Shown here: one piece after another, positions 48,301-58,924 of the stretch
Numbering within the stretch: the first letter of the stretch is position 1
Layout: every line of letters starts with the position of its first letter
Source of the DNA: Polyporus tsugae
Taxonomy: Eukaryota; Basidiomycota; Agaricomycetes; Polyporales; Polyporaceae
Reading direction: 5' to 3'
DNA: 64,000 nt
NCBI GenBank assembly: GCA_024305745.1
Contig: JAHRBS010000005.1
Location: forward strand, 744,001 to 808,000
Position numbers and translations under genes: made by a program
The notes under the pieces: model-generated
The model's input: the letters and a program-made list of their open reading frames with translations, nothing else
Databases searched by the model: none
What the model was told of the DNA's origin: nothing

Positions 48301-49351
48301 TTGATCGGCGCATCACGGTCACTCAGTATGCAGACGATGCGAGGACTCGGAAACGGCTACCGCAGGTTTTATTCGCCTTGCCGCTCCCTACCTAAGGAAC
48401 CGAAACATAGGTGGCGTGAAACGTACGTGTCGGGGAACACCGAAGGCCTTGAAGCTATCCATAGGAGTGAGGTTGATAACTAACAGGTTAAACGGACGCA
48501 CCTTTGCTTCCGAATACTGGTCCTGCTCGCGCACGGCGCCTCGTTATCCAGAGATCAGACTGTCGTGGCAGAGACGATTGATTTCGCACGAGATCTGTTC
48601 GGTACGATACAATGAAGACGCACGACATGAAGACGGCGGGCTGATTACGGACCTTGAAGTCGACCTCAAGCACGAAGTTTCATGCCGTCACCATAACGTG
48701 CGACTATAGCCAGCCTTGCCAGCAAAGTCAACTTCGAAGGAACAGCGGTCGCGGCGTATGAGACGGATCATTTGAAGTGTTGGCCTGAGTGGAAGGGATG
48801 TACTTGTTTGTGTTCTGCATGGATTAGCAGAGATTCAGCACTCGAGTGGTTGTTCCCAAGTAGAAGACGAACACGTTTGTGCCAAAGTCCCACCACCTGC
48901 GGACATGTGTGGTGAGAAACGAACGGGTACGGTGTGAGGAAGTGCTCAGTTACGAATGCAAGGCGAAAGCGGGTGCGACGAAGGTCAGCGATGGTGAGGC
49001 GAGGATGTCGAACGGGCCCAGCGGTGCTCGAGGTCTCGCCCCCTGACACCGTTCTCCGGCTGAAGAAGCGCCCAGCAACTTCCCATGCGCCCGGTTCTAT
49101 CCAATCTGTTCTCTGTTCTATAGCGTAGTCGGTTCTATGTATCCGATCTGTTCTCTGTTCCAACCACATACATCTGCAAAAGTTCCCAGAGCAGACTGAG
49201 GTTTGAAATGGTAAAGTGAGGTTTGCAATCCAGGCGTGGTGCGGATACGATTTCCGTACATAGCGTTGAAGTACAGTACATAGCTCCAGACCGACACTGA
49301 GTAGTAAAGTAATGCCTCGGACAAGATGTAGAGTCTAGAATGGGGCACGCG
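45331..49351. other. 4-kb region without a convincing gene
   Basis: Several GC-rich open frames lie at 46749-48167 on the minus strand (up to 196 codons), but three frames are open at once, no family motif is visible and no splice model gave a sensible protein. A part around 46790-46860 reads as plausible coding sequence (STAYVASPPHELVDTFNSNF) ending at a good GTACGT donor, so a fast-evolving gene cannot be excluded. Nothing else was recognised. Confidence 0.4.
49092..49160. repeat. Two-copy direct repeat, about 30 bp
   Basis: CGGTTCTAT plus ATCTGTTCTCTGTTC occurs at 49092-49118 and again at 49130-49160 with a few inserted bases. It is AT-richer than its surroundings. No function is evident. 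Confidence 0.6.
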
Positions 49352-50859
49352 TCAACCGGACTTGTGCTCGAACGAAGTCAATCGAGAGAGGGAGATGGAA
49401 CTTACCTCCCGCCGCCTACGACGCTCGGTTCGACCTCCCCAGCTGACACAACCGAACACAGTACAAAACCCGCTTCCAAGAATCGGGTAGTATGATGCCT
49501 GGTGGGACGGTTGTTGTGTCCAGGTCGGGGAAGAGCCTGTCCAAAAGCAACGCGCACGTCGTGTATTGCCCTGATCGGGGATCATGATTGAGAGCTCGAC
49601 GAGCTGCGGGCAGGACTGTCCGAGTGCGGCGAAGAAGTCGTCGGTGAGGGTGGCCACTGGGGATTCTTCAAATTCGAGTGAGAGCTTGCACAAGGGTAAG
49701 GGGAAGAGGGGGGCAAGCGCAATTTGAATGGAGAGGTCGACGCCATCGATATCTTCAACAGACAAGGCCATCGTGAGACTCTCCCGGATGGATGGAAAAC
49801 GTTGTGTGATTATTGTGGATGTAGCGAATATCTCGTCGGTGTTGGTGTATTCGCATTGATCCCGGAGGATGAGCTCGCGAAGGCTCGGAGAGGAGAAAGC
49901 ATTGAAGACGGGTCGTGCTGCCCCCGACAGCATGGCCATCCTAAGTTTCTTGAGTGCGGGGAACCCAACGAAGTCTATGGGTTCGATCGAACCAACAGCA
50001 AACGAGAGCTCCTCCAGGGATTCCACAGAGGACAATGTGCGGAGGACGCCTAGACAGGCTGGTTCATGTTGATCGAGGGACACAACACGGAGCATGCGGA
50101 GAACGCGAAGATTCGAAAGACAGGCAGGGAGGAGCACTTCATGGATGTCGACGTCGTCAATGGTGAGATGCGTGAGGTGGGTGGCAACGTTGAAAATAGT
50201 CCGAAACAGCATGCTCTGGCTCAGCGCCCATTTCCACGAATCGGTGCTGCGCCTGCCGTAACAAACAGTAAGGCGTCGAAGCGAAGATGACACGATAAAG
50301 AGGAGTTCTGTGCCAGATGTCTCCTGAATCGTCCAATGGAGTTTCCGTAGGGAAGGGAATAGCAATTTGCCTCCAGAGATCTGTGCCAAATAGAGCCACG
50401 CGTCAGGATCGATGGTGTCCGACTCACAACCGTAATCGGTGGGGGCGACTACTCGGATAAAACTTCCAAGTTCACGAAATCGTGAGAACTCGTGCGGCGG
50501 GATGTCTCCCGAAATCATCTTTGCGTAGTTGTCAGTAACCGAAATATCAATGGGGGTATGGAGAGATGGCAGCGACGCACACGAGTGGGGATGGTGTCCG
50601 GGCTAATCACTTTGTTATTGAAGGCAGAAAGGAGCTCCATAAGCGGGATGAACGAATCTAGTCGAGACCAGAGGGCTTTGGTAGCGTGCCCGTTGATTGC
50701 CCGGCATACGAGCGTCAAGGTTGCTAACAACTGGCGGTTGTATTGAGAATTGAAAGCATCATCCGATGGAGGAGATGTTTGCTCGATGATCTCCAGGATG
50801 ATATCTGGGCATGTAAGGGCGCGGCATATCGCGGACTGGGGGACCGCAGGGGACTGCAT
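49352..50859 (-). CDS. F-box/leucine-rich-repeat-like protein
   Basis: Exons 50859-50581 and 50518-49352, phase-0 join. The N-terminus has an F-box-like segment: CRALTCPDIILEIIEQ, then LLATLTLVCRAINGHATKAL and LWSRLDSFIPLMELL. The rest is a row of degenerate leucine-rich repeats (THLTHLTIDDVDIHEVLLP, NLRVLRMLRVVSLD, LEELSFAVG, ALKKLRMAML, SLRELIL, LVELSIMIPD). This layout is typical of the very large basidiomycete F-box families that act as SCF ubiquitin-ligase adaptors; the target is unknown. The last 70 residues (arginine- and serine-rich) do not look like LRR and may come from reading through a 3' intron, so the true C-terminus is uncertain. Confidence 0.8.
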
Positions 50860-51657
50860 CTGCTCAGAACTACAGTCCCAACGTGGCTCTGTGAATAGTT
50901 GTAGATATCTGGAGACTTGCTAGCGCACCTTGTTCAGTTCGATGACAACCTCAGCTAGGGGTACGACCTACTAACAGTAACTATACGACGGCAGTGTACG
51001 ACAGCAGAGGACAGCAGTGAGGTGGTGGGAGCCGCGCGCTAACGTGTTTACCCTGCCACGTGGCCGAATCCGACAAGGCGGGCACCGTGACGGCGGGCAC
51101 CGTTGGCCCCAGGCTCCGACGACCGTGACCGACCAAGTTTGTAAGTATAATAGTACTATAGCTTGTCGTAACCGCATTCATGGCTGGACAACACAACTCC
51201 GAATGTCGCTGGGCTTCCTCTTACCAAAGTAAAGTCGCCCATCTGACTTAGTGGGTTCAGTGTACGCAGGAATTCCCCATGACTTCGAATTCGCTGATTG
51301 TTTCAAAGTGCTGAGCCGTTACGGCTTGTCATGTCATCCCCAAATCCACCGTCGTCGACCACCTATCATGATATCCGTGTTTTGCGCGGGCATTATGGCT
51401 TCTCCCCCCAGCGCCGGATGGAAGAATCCTTCTTCGATGTTCTGCCAGGGGTGCCACCAGAGTCCAAGAGGTCGATGTCGCGCAACTGCCCCCGCCTGGC
51501 GGGGACGGTGCCATCGTAACAGTGATCCGGAACGGGATTGAGCCCCTTGACTGTACGTTTTCTTGACGGACGCTCGAAATATACCCAGCCCATTATTGTT
51601 CAAATAGCTCGACCCCGTCTCGCCTCCTGCCCTCTGTCTTCCCTGTTCCGGTCTAGG
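50860..51657. other. Divergent intergenic region between the F-box gene and the first DUF6534 gene
   Basis: The 73-codon frame at 51298-51519 has no known motif. At 51078-51105 the 11-base word GGCGGGCACCG occurs twice in a row with a short spacer. Promoters of both neighbours are expected here. Confidence 0.35.
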
Positions 51658-53792
51658 ATGACTGCATTCGCTCTGGTTGGAATGGGCGACCTCGGGGGCA
51701 CTCTCGGCGTTACGTTCCTCGGAGTCGCAGTTTCGTCGATGTTCGTACCCCCGTTGATCTCGACCGCTTTCATGCTGAAGCCTGTGTGCATTCAGGATCT
51801 ACGGCATCACATGTCTCCAGACCTTCAACTACTATCGCTCATCCAGAGCGAAAGCGGACAATGTCTTCGTACGGAGTCTGGTGAGTCACTCCCTCATTTC
51901 CAGACTGTGTTGGGATGTAGACTGAGCTCGGAGACAGGTTGCGATCCTCCTGTGAGTATCCAAGGAGCCACCACCTGATTACTGACGCTTCATGCACAAT
52001 CGTCCCCAGCCTGTGCGATACCTTTCATCAAATTCTCGTTCTCCACGCGACCTACTATTACCTTATACTCGGATTTGCGCAACCATTGTCCCTCAGTACA
52101 ACACTCATATGGTATGTTCCAATAAGTTCGCTCCTCCGCCCTCCTTTAAACATCCTTGAATCTTCAGGAGCCTTCCTGTAAGCCCGGTGCAGTACTAGTA
52201 GTACTACGAAGTATTCTAGCTGATGTCTCCCCGCCAGGCGGAAATTATCATGAACGTACGCTTGCCGCCTCTCTCTGAAAGTTGACCTGAAGACCGAGAG
52301 CAAACAACATGACAGGGCGTCCTCGCATTTATCCTCAATAGGTCAGTATTCCCCATGTCGCATAGCCGAGCGCGAGTCTGCGCATGCGATGCTGAAGGGA
52401 AGGATAGTTTCCTTACATATCGCTTATGGCGTCGTAAGTCCAAACCCTCTCTGCGACCACGGAGACTGTGCTGAGCATCCGGGCAGTAAGCCACCGTGTA
52501 TATCTTGCCGTGTGTGCGGTACGTGTTGCTTTGTGCCAAATGGTTGCCATGCGCAGCGCAGATAGCTGACGACCTCGTAGGGTCTTCTCACTGTAGCTAA
52601 TATCGGTGCGCGGCCTTTTCACATTCATTGCTTCTGGCCCCGCTAACTCCGGTCGTCTATAGCTGTCACTCTTGGTGAGCTTCTCTTCGGCGCTGAGATC
52701 GAAGAAACCCCGTTCATCAGCATCTCTTCTTTCGAATCAACACACAGCCTACGGGATCCGAGGGTGAGTCTCTCGGACGTTCAGACGATTCGAAAACATC
52801 TCTCATCCACCCATTGAACCTCAGTTCGCTATACCACAACGTCTTCGAAGCCGCTGGCGCGTTGCGGGTAGGTGGCAATCCAATGTGGCTCACGTCGGGA
52901 TGCTGGGGCTAGTAATTTGATCGATCTCGTCCTCCTCCGACGCGGTAACAGATACACGGCACAGTTGGTCTGTCAATATCGCTCGCGGCGGACTTATTTA
53001 TCTCGCTCTCGCTCTGCTATTATCTACACCAAAGCCGTACTGGCTCGCATGGGTATGATGCCAACTCTGCTGCCGCTGGCCAGCGCCGAGATGCTGACGA
53101 CTACTGTACTACTTCCCCGTGGCAGGTCCGACAACATCATCACCAAGCTGATCGCGCTCACGGTCACGACTGGGATGCTCACGACGTAAGTTTTTTTGAG
53201 TAACTGTGCCAACCGCCGAACGGCACTTCTCAGATGAGCGCAACTGAGCTCGTCCCCCAGATTATGTACCCTGGCGGATGTTATCGCGGTACGTCTCCAG
53301 TGGTGTTGAGTCGCTGTCGTTCGGAAGGAGGCCGGAGCTCAGTGTGTCGTCCTTTCAGTACATCACCGCCCGTGACAACCTTTACGACCTTTTTTTCAAC
53401 TTCATGCTTGCGAAATGTGAGTCCTGTAGTTGGTACGACTGCTGAACGAACCGTTTGAACTCGTGTGCTAACTAGCATTCCGATTCAGTGTACGCCAACG
53501 CACTATTGACGTCGTAAGTGCTCTTCTAAGCCGAAGTTACGGTCTACGTACTCCATAATGCTAATCCACGTTTCGTGCCAGTCTCAACACGCGCCAGTAC
53601 GTCCACGGGCTGATGGGGGATGTCGTCCTGAGCAAGGCCCCCTTGCTCCCCGACGGCGCGCCGAACGTCTCCGACACCTTCGTCGAGAGCCGGCCAGAAT
53701 CCGACATGATCCACATCACCTCGGAGAAGATGGACAACTTGGTGTCCGTGAGTACCAGGTCGGTTTCCCAGTGCCTGACACCCCACTGGTGA
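51658..53792 (+). CDS. DUF6534 multi-pass membrane protein, copy 1
   Basis: A gene broken into many tiny exons, as is usual for this basidiomycete family of seven-helix-like membrane proteins of unknown role. ATG at 51658: MTAFALVGMGDLGGTLGVTF, then IYGITCLQTFNYYRSSRAKA, LCDTFHQILVLHATYYYLIL, and after an uncertain middle part (about 52200-52900) FLTYRLWRR. The C-terminal DUF6534 domain follows: IHGTVGLSISLAADLFISLS, LCYYLHQSRTG, SDNIITKLIALTVTTGMLTT, LCTLADVIA, YITARDNLYDLFFNFMLAK, LYANALLTSLNTRQYVH. The tail runs to a stop at 53792; the final segment after TSEKMDNLVS could instead be intron. Each order and spacing matches the second copy at 58925-61115. Internal exons between 52200 and 52870 are not resolved. 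Confidence 0.72.
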
Positions 53793-54676
53793 TTCAAGAT
53801 GTCCGACTGAAAACCCAGGGAGTGGGCACCGGAGCTAGAACGGATCGGAGGCGCGGGGACCCTTAACTTATTCCGAGATCGCCTCATGGGCCAGGCGTGC
53901 GAGAGCGAGTGGGGATGAAAAATGTCCGTATGATAATCAAGTTCTGTGTTCATTTGCGATCGGTGCTTGATGTAGGCGGTACCAATCAGGTCAGTTTGCT
54001 TGCTCCGGTCGGCATCCATGACTTGCTCTCCAGCTATACGGCGCCCTTCGTCGGGGGCAATGCAGTCGGTGGGGATGAGTTTAAATTTGTAGGTCCATGC
54101 GAAGCTTTCATGGTCGAATAAGAGAACGAAAGGGTCGGAAGTGGCCAGGCTGACACACACTTCAAGGCAAGGATGATCAAGGGACAACGGCGATTGTACC
54201 ATATTGTGTGCATGCGCAATGCAATGGATCAAGACAACTAGTCACTTCAAAGATCCCGAATGGTTAGATGCATACTAGTCCGTGATGTGCAGGGTTCGAC
54301 TATCGCTACAGCTGCGAAACTACAGTAACATGAGAACGAACGGAATACAGAACGAAAGGAAGCGCGTATAAACGTCGCAAATAGCACTACAGTGATAAAG
54401 GAGCGTCGTGACTGTCATGAAGTGATCGTGTGTGTACACTGTATATACAATCGAGAACGAACGAGCGACGTAACGGGATGGGTAGCAGTCCATGTGGGAA
54501 TTATGGTCTGTATGTATCATGAGTCGCCACACAGTGGCTGCCAAAATCGTTCATCAAGACGATGGCAACACATATGAAACATGGGGGGGGGGGGCGGTGA
54601 GAGCCCACCCCGTACGAATGGGTCCCAGGTGAAGTAGGGAACAGATGAAGCAACGGGCTGGGTGCGTCGTACGCCG
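53793..54676. other. Tail-to-tail intergenic region
   Basis: No gene. A run of 12 G (interrupted only by flanking C) lies near 54583-54596, likely unstable in length. Otherwise nothing was recognised. Confidence 0.4.
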
Positions 54677-56440
54677 TTACGAGAACTGGCAGACGCCGCA
54701 ACCACCTTGTGCGGTGAGCCCCGAGCCGCGCACGTCGCAGGTCTTCAGCTGTGGCAGGGCGCAGAATGACGTGCCGGACGCGATGGCGCCCTGCAGCTGC
54801 GTGTTGTTCGTGAGCGTGAGCGCCTGGAGGGAATTGGGGAATTTGGAGGGAAGGGGGTTCGTGAGGGAGTTGTTGTCGAGGTGCAGCTCGACCAGGGACG
54901 TGAAGGCAGAGAGGTCGGAGGGGAGGTTGCCGCTGAGGGATGTTGAGGAAAGGTCACTGCGGGTTCCCGTTAGGAAGACGAGCAAAGAAAAGAAGGAAGT
55001 AGAAACGTACAGAGTCTGGAGCGCAGGACTTGTCGACGAGCTCGAAAGCAACGCTGATATAGGGTTCGTTGGCAGAGGTTGGTTGTTGATGACCCTACGA
55101 CAGAGTCAACACGGGACGCGCAGCAGGTAAGTAATGGAGTGAACGTACAAATTCACGAGTGGGAGAGACACGAGTCCAGACACCATGTCACCAGTCATCT
55201 GGCCATTCTTCACCAAAATGAGCGTCGTTAACTTGCTCAGAGAGGTCAGGACCGTCGAAGGGAAAGATGTGATTGCGGTTGACTCCAAGTGAAGAGTGGT
55301 GAGCGCAGTCAGGTTATTGAACGATGCAGGCAGATCACCAGCTGTATCGAGGTGGTCAGAGCGAGCCGACTGGAAAGAGGGACTTTACTCACCAGGAATG
55401 TTCGTGTCGCCGATCACCTGCAGACTAGTAAGATCAGTTAGGGCAGTGACCTCGTCTGGTATCTTCGCAGGAACGCTCGGGAAAGATAGTTGTCTGAATA
55501 GCGAGGTCAGTAAGCAAACGAGCAGCTGCGAGGAGAACACGCACATGCTCGAGACACGCCCAAAGCCGTCACAACGCACTCCTGACCACGCGCAAAAGCG
55601 GACATCCTTCACCCATCCTCCGTTAGACAAGCCCAATTGACCGTTACTGTTGGCTGTCTCGAAGATACTCCGGAGGCCGCAGAACTGTATGGTGCTGATA
55701 AGTTGCTGGGCGTCCTGGGAGTTGGGTGACATGGAATTCGGCGGGACGCCCTGCAAGACAGACAGGCAAGAAGAGCAGGGATAAGACTGTGGATTTGCTG
55801 GGGCGTTCAGCGAGAACTGCGACAAGCACGACTGGGCATCCGCAGAAAGCGCACTTGAATCCGAGGCGTTGGCTGGGGCAGTCGTTGGGGTGGTCGTGGA
55901 TGTCGAAGGGTGAGAAAGGCGAACGACACGGACGTTAAGGAAGACGACGTTTCCAAACAGGTACAGCAGCAGTATGACGAGCACGACGAAAAGGATTTTA
56001 TTCCGGCGCCGCCGGTCGTTTCGTTCTTGGCACTGCTCGCAGAAGGCGCGATGATGCTTCTTGCCCTCGAGCGGCGGCCATGTTTGCAGCGGAGGCTCCT
56101 GCATAGGGTACCATTCCTGCTGCGGTGTTCGTGTTGCCATCCTCAGATTAAAGCAGAACTTGGTGAGGCTGTCGCGAACGCGCGGTGTCTGCGGAGGATG
56201 TGCCTTCCCAAGTTCGAGATCGTTCGTCAGAGACTTGACGGTGATGGAGTTCGTCCAGTCAGAGCGAGAGCGTGTGTGCTGTGGGTGTGAGCGGTCCGAC
56301 GTGCGAGGGGACTCTGGAGAAAAGTGAGAAGCCTCGATTGGGTGGTCTGGTGGTGGCACAGTAACCGCAGGAGGGGCCTGGCGGGAAGGGTTGCGGTCCC
56401 AGGTGTATTTAGGGTCGAAGGAGGGCGTCGATGGGCTCAT
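54677..56440 (-). CDS. Single-span membrane protein with extracellular leucine-rich repeats
   Basis: Start MSPSTPSFDPKYTWDRNPSR at 56440. Residues 1-148 are proline-, serine- and arginine-rich (cytoplasmic); one strong membrane helix lies at about 149-168 (ILFVVLVILLLYLFGNVVFL), preceded by RNDRRRRNK, so it is a type II topology. Outside come a Thr/Ser linker, a cysteine-rich cap including FCAWSGVRCDGFGRVSSI, which strongly recalls the LRRNT cap of plant LRR receptors, and then repeats: EVTALTDLTSLQVIGDTNIP, LPASFNNLTALTTLHLESTA, LTTLILVKNGQMTGDM, LSGNLPSDLSAFTSLVELHL, NSLQALTLTNNTQLQG. It ends with a cysteine cap (LKTCDVRGSGLTAQGGCGVC) at 54677. At least five introns. No kinase domain. A surface recognition or adhesion role is an inference. 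Confidence 0.85.
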
Positions 56441-57029
56441 TATGGTCGTGCAGGGTTCAAAGAGAAAGGGGGGATGCAGAGATGCGTTTTCTTGCCTACT
56501 CTATAAGGTCCATGTTGGGCAGCTAGCTGGCAAAGCTCGCGGCGCAGAACAATAGCGGGCGCACAATAAGTGACAACACACCATGGTCGCCTCCCCAACG
56601 CTTGTCCCGCTGCCTCTTCCCAAACGTTGGCCACGCTTTCCTTGACAATATAAAAGGGCGAGGATGCATCGTTTGGCGGGCAAGCCCAGGTCGTCAAGAA
56701 TGTGAGTATGATTATCAGCCTTGCCGCTCGTTTTCCGTAGCGCCTTGTAGCAAGCCAGAGGCCAACAGATGCTGACTCGCGAAAGACCAAAGAGCAGCGT
56801 AATACGATCCCATTAGTGGCAAGCAGGTAAAACGCGATGGATGAATGATTTGGAGGTGAGCTTGAGGTGAGCCAGAGGTGAGCTCGACGTCGAGCGCAAA
56901 GTTGGGGTCGTCGCGCCGCCATTGTTTGCGTTTGTTTGGCTTCCACCACGAGCTCCGACAGCACTCCTTCAAGCCTTGGTGGCTTCCAGGCGAGTCGCAA
57001 CTCCGTCCACCAACGACCCACCACCGACC

Positions 57030-58002
57030 ATGAGTGACTTCCTGCAGCGCGAGAGCGACGTCCTTGGCGAGGAGTTTGGTACGCCGACGGGGGGAAGCTA
57101 CGCAACTGCCGACATCGACTTTGACCGCGCGGCCTCTGCTTTCCCCGAAATCTCTCTTGACGGCATGGACGACTTCTCTGCACCACCACCCGCTGCACCG
57201 CCAACCCAGACTGCGGGCAGCTTTTCCTTCGATGACTTCAGCAGCCCGCCGCCCACGCGCGCTACAGAGGTGAAGGTCACCGGAGATGACGAGATTGAGA
57301 AGTTCGAGAGTGACTTCCCAGACATCGAGGTCCCCCAGGTGCGTGCGGCACGGTCTTTCTTGTCTGGCTGCAATGGTTTACGTCCTCTTGCAGCAAGCGT
57401 CCGAGCCTCCAACACAGCAGTCGCTCTTCGGTCAAACTCCTACCTTTGCCCCGCAGCCTGCTTATTCTTCTACGCCCATCCTAAACCAGTCGCTGGAAGA
57501 GGACGAGCCTGAGGTCATCAAGTACGCGTTTTTCTCATTCGCTCATTTAACTATGCTCTGATGTCATACATAGAGCATGGCGCGAGAAACAGGCCGCTGA
57601 GATCAAGGCCCGCGACGAAGCCTCAAAAGCCAAGCGGCAGGAGACCATCGGCAAAGCGGAGCGCGCAATCGACCAGTTCTACGAGGGGTACGCCCTGAAG
57701 AAGGAGCGCAACATCCGGGAAAATAAGTGCGCCCACGCGTTACAGTTCTCTCTGTCCGACTGCTGACAGCTTGACCGCATACACGCAGGGAGACTGAGGA
57801 GAAGTTCCTCGCGGATATGTCTGCGTCGCTGTCGCAGGGTACCACATGGGAGCGCATCTGCGATACCATCGAGCTCCAAAACTCGCAGAGCAAGAGTATC
57901 GCTCGTTCCGGTGCCAACGCCACCGATTTGACGCGTTTCAGGGAGGTCTTGCTCCGTTTGAGGCGGGAGGGTGATGCTGCGCCAGGTGCGGCAGGATACT
58001 AG
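57030..58002 (+). CDS. CLC1: Clathrin light chain
   Basis: Exons 57030-57338, 57394-57521, 57574-57726 and 57789-58002 give 267 residues. Clathrin light chain binds the hub of the heavy-chain triskelion and regulates coat assembly in endocytosis and Golgi traffic. The acidic N-terminus (MSDFLQRESDVLGEEFGTPT), DDEIEKFESDFPDIEVP and the central basic coiled-coil (AWREKQAAEIKARDEASKAK, then RQETIGKAERAIDQFYEGYA) are the classic heavy-chain-binding pattern. The conserved C-terminal TWERICDTIELQNSQSKSIA and DLTRFREVLLRLRRE are also present. Length is at the upper side of fungal homologues because of a proline/glutamine-rich linker. The upstream gene is divergent, sharing about 590 bases of spacer. 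Confidence 0.95.
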
Positions 58003-58924
58003 GTGTGGGTCGATGTCTGGCGGAGCGTAGATGTGAGTTGTACATTGGATTCCGTTTGGTATCTTATATGCGCTTGATTCGGACATATTTCGTCGCCCGT
58101 CGTTTCTGGACCTCCGTGCTCTCAAGCTTGCCGACACGCATGGGTTACTTCGATCCACCAGCCTCCGCTATCCTGACCTGTGAGTGACGTCTTGTATGTG
58201 CGAGGGTCGTGTATGCATGTGAACGGCTCGGTCTGTCGTTGTATATTGGCACAGCCCATGATTTACTGTATGGTCCTCTTTACTTCCGATGAATGTCTGT
58301 ACAGATTGCATCACTTCCCATGTTCAACGTTCGACAACGGGAATGGACTGGGTTAAGTTTTCATATTCCCATTGGCTGACATGTATGTCATTTCCATTTT
58401 TGACCAATTCACGCGAACTAAGGACAAGGCTCTTAGCTCTCCCAATCTCACGTCGTTGCTTCCATTTGGCTCCGGTCGACTGTCACACGTGCGAGGAGAA
58501 GCTGTTCCTTTCCACACCAGGACATCGGGAAGGAAGCAACTGCGGGCACTTCGAACGCCGTTGCCAATGTGGATACTATTCATACGCGGCACTGATGGAT
58601 TCTGGTTGACTCCCCTTCAAACTCATCTGTCTAAGCCCTCGAAGAATGGCAGCCGCCACCAAGCTACCTGACAATGCTTTTCTCAAGGCATTTATTGTTG
58701 AGTAAGCCAATTCCCTCCGTAGGGGCTGGACGCTGTGGTGGTTGAAGTGGTCCATGCTTCGAAGCCTTGACCAACAATCAGAGTGTGGTCTTCCATTCGT
58801 TGTCGTACAGGAGAAGGATCAGTTTGTCGGATGATCACACAGAACGTATACATATAGGATCGCCAGTCGATCACTCCTTGTCGACCGCTCTGTATCCACT
58901 CCTCTCCCGAGAGTCTCCTCGACG
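58003..58924. other. Intergenic, clathrin light chain to second DUF6534 gene
   Basis: Short overlapping frames only. Nothing recognised. Confidence 0.4.
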
